Positions 62,460 to 64,000 of a stretch of 64,000 nucleotides of DNA are shown here, piece by piece. Position 1 is the stretch's first letter. The number at the start of each line of letters is the position of its first letter. Below the pieces are notes generated by a model that was given only the letters and a program-made list of their open reading frames with translations, was not told the origin of the DNA and ran no database searches. Position numbers and translations under genes: made by a program. Origin of the DNA: Bdellovibrio sp. 22V (GTDB taxonomy: Bacteria; Bdellovibrionota; Bdellovibrionia; Bdellovibrionales; Bdellovibrionaceae); assembly GCF_030169785.1 (NCBI RefSeq), contig NZ_CP125854.1, positions 620,001-684,000 on the forward strand, read 5' to 3'.

Positions 62460-64000
62460 ATGAAAACAAAACTCATCATTGTGCTGGTTGGAATTTCGGC
62501 GCTCTTTATCGGTGCGGTATTGTGGCGTACGGATAGTTTCGTTTATGGCGATCGCATGAGTTGGGTGGAGGCACAAACGCGCACACAGCTGGGCGCGATG
62601 AATCACTCCTTGGCGACAGAGCTGAAGTCTTTGCAAAGAGTTGTTGCAACCTTCAACGCGGAAAACTTTCAAAAAGGAAAATTGAATTGGAGTTCTTTGG
62701 CTCCTTACTACGCGGCGGCCTCTTTCAGCGTGAGCGGTTCAAACTTAGAGCCACAAACTATTCTTGCTAAAGAAAATTCAAAAGCGGCGAGCTGGAACAA
62801 AGACTTCGTGAAGTCGGCGTTGGGTTCTTTGGCGCGCACACCAGACATGCGTTTTTTTGTGAAGCCTTTTCAGGATTCTCAGCGCGGCCGTTATGTCGCT
62901 TTGGTTTTTCTTGAAGGACAAAGAGCCTATGCGCTTTTTGGTTCCGGAGAAATTTTTCAATCGTTGATCGATGCGCAAAGAGGATCGCTTTCGGCTTTTT
63001 CTATTGTGACGACAACGGGATTGACCGTAGGGCACTCGGTACCAGAGTACCTGGGTACGATCATGCGCGACGATCCGGTTTTTAAAGAAGCGCAACAAAG
63101 CGGTTCTTCTCATGGCAGCAATATTTTCCGTCTTAAATCCGGGGAACTTTACGGCATGTACGAAGCCGTGCCGCAAAGTAATCTTTTAGTTTTGAGTTCG
63201 GCGCCTTTGAAGGAAACGATGAAGGGTCGCACGGGATTGTGGTGGCAATTTCTGTTGATGGGCTGTGGTGTCGCTCTTGTGGGGATCGCCGCGGCACTGT
63301 ACATCATCGCACCGGCGGAAAAAGAAATAGAAACCTTGGAACATCAACTGCAAGAGGCAAAATCAAAACCGGCTCCGGCGGCGGCTCCTGAAAAGGTGGT
63401 CGCTCTTGATCCTGAGGTGGCGCAAAAAGAAAAAGTGCAGGCTTCGATGCGTGTGGCTTCGGCATTGGCGCACGAGATGCGCGGACCTTTGGCTTCGATC
63501 TTGGGTTACTCGCAAATGATTCTCGCAAAAAATCCTGAAAGCGATATCGTGCAAAGCACGGATTCTATTTTGCGTGAAACACGCGCCGCACGCGGTGTGC
63601 TTGATAAACTCTTGGGTTATGCCGGCGAGCAAGTGAACGAGAAAATCACTATGAAGGTCGAAGGCCCCGTGGTGAAAGCGTTGAAAAATCTTGAAGCCCA
63701 GTTTTCTGCCAAAGGTGTAAAGCTAATTAAAAATCTTCAAGAGACGTCAGCGATGGATTTGCAAGTCGAAGCTCTTGTAAAAGCCATCAGCAATATTTTG
63801 CAAAACTCCGTAGAAGCTATGGAGCGAATGGCAAAAAAAGAAATCAAGATAGATCTTTTTGAAGACAGCGAAGGAATTCATCTCAATATCGAAGACACCG
63901 GCGAGGGTATTGAAGCTGCGAATCTGGGGCAGATCTTCGATCCGTTCTTTACGACACGCTCGTTCCACAATCATATGGGCTTGGGCTTGGCCGTCGCTTT
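62460..64000 (+). CDS. sensor histidine kinase (C-terminus cut off by window end)
   Basis: The open frame starts at ATG 62460 with GGAGG upstream and runs off the right edge. A membrane helix (about 4-22), a periplasmic sensor region (about 25-250), and a second helix (about 260-285) precede a coiled linker and the kinase core. The H-box is ALAHEMRGPLASILGY with His338. The N-box (NILQNSVEAM), G1 (EDTGEGI), F (DPFFTTR) and G2 (MGLGLAVA) follow, so the ATPase domain is nearly complete. It autophosphorylates and signals to a response regulator outside the window. The periplasmic domain is not of a known type by eye. Confidence 0.9.
   Translation, partial: MKTKLIIVLVGISALFIGAVLWRTDSFVYGDRMSWVEAQTRTQLGAMNHSLATELKSLQRVVATFNAENFQKGKLNWSSLAPYYAAASFSVSGSNLEPQTILAKENSKAASWNKDFVKSALGSLARTPDMRFFVKPFQDSQRGRYVALVFLEGQRAYALFGSGEIFQSLIDAQRGSLSAFSIVTTTGLTVGHSVPEYLGTIMRDDPVFKEAQQSGSSHGSNIFRLKSGELYGMYEAVPQSNLLVLSSAPLKETMKGRTGLWWQFLLMGCGVALVGIAAALYIIAPAEKEIETLEHQLQEAKSKPAPAAAPEKVVALDPEVAQKEKVQASMRVASALAHEMRGPLASILGYSQMILAKNPESDIVQSTDSILRETRAARGVLDKLLGYAGEQVNEKITMKVEGPVVKALKNLEAQFSAKGVKLIKNLQETSAMDLQVEALVKAISNILQNSVEAMERMAKKEIKIDLFEDSEGIHLNIEDTGEGIEAANLGQIFDPFFTTRSFHNHMGLGLAVA

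Noticed and set aside
1-64000. CRISPR arrays, tRNA or rRNA genes, prophage or insertion sequences
   Set aside because: I saw no regularly spaced repeats, no tRNA-type cloverleaf, no rRNA and no transposase or integrase; the S74 fibre is a host-adapted protein without other phage genes around it.

Overview
The window looks like chromosomal DNA of a predatory or predator-related bacterium of the Bdellovibrionota, most likely a Bdellovibrio. This is an inference from gene content, not a database result. The evidence is many Sec-secreted lipoproteins and outer-membrane barrels of unknown function, a trimeric fibre protein with a C-terminal S74 chaperone domain like the Bdellovibrio prey-recognition fibres, a PEGA-domain Ser/Thr kinase, a very large met-zincin lipoprotein, and base composition near 50% GC. 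I see no rRNA or tRNA gene, CRISPR array, prophage or insertion sequence. Coding density is high and most genes lie in short operons with ATGA or TAATG overlaps.

Left end (1-9.6 kb): a partial NmrA-like gene, recN, nadK and an M3 oligopeptidase on the minus strand, then a Cys/Tyr-rich lipoprotein. A plus-strand set follows: an AMIN-like secreted protein, an outer-membrane barrel, and a MacB/LolD-type ABC ATPase with its FtsX-type permease. This set looks like an envelope export module. A 124-nt imperfect palindrome (5190-5313) separates the peptidase and lipoprotein genes.

9.7-17.8 kb: after an AraC-type regulator comes a tight six-gene plus-strand operon. It encodes a diacylglycerol-kinase-family protein, an NAD-dependent epimerase/reductase, a 709-residue protein whose C-terminal half is an acyl-ACP-reductase-like (AAR) enzyme, a LolA-like periplasmic carrier, an outer-membrane barrel and a BtaA-like DUF3419 transferase. 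Together they read as an undescribed pathway that makes a lipid and carries it to the outer membrane.

18.1-23.1 kb: a surface region with a lipoprotein overlapping a 996-residue S74 fibre gene, and a PA14/fibronectin-like secreted protein. A 116-nt palindromic element (23173-23288) closes it.

23.3-33.8 kb, minus strand: a five-gene overlapping operon encodes a long-chain acyl-CoA synthetase, a formyltransferase-fold protein, an alpha/beta-hydrolase fused to an OleC-like AMP ligase, a UbiA-family prenyltransferase and a PEP-synthase-like enzyme. The combination suggests a second lipid or secondary-metabolite pathway. A PEGA-domain Ser/Thr kinase gene lies just upstream.

33.8-41.7 kb: coaE, a small barrel protein, and an island of three paralogous outer-membrane barrels interleaved with Cys-containing lipoproteins and a secreted DUF2252 protein.

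41.7-64 kb: AddB/AddA-like helicase-nuclease genes, a membrane PilZ protein, a small secreted protein, the 1635-residue met-zincin lipoprotein, a periplasmic HAD phosphatase next to a barrel, a DUF5602-like protein, RNase HI with a C-terminal hybrid-binding domain, an SDR, a family-3 solute-binding protein, a lipoprotein/lipase pair, nadB, and a sensor histidine kinase cut by the window end.

The two candidates for new biology are the lipid-synthesis/export operon (10.8-17.8 kb) and the acyl-ligase/UbiA/PEP-synthase operon (23.3-31.8 kb).
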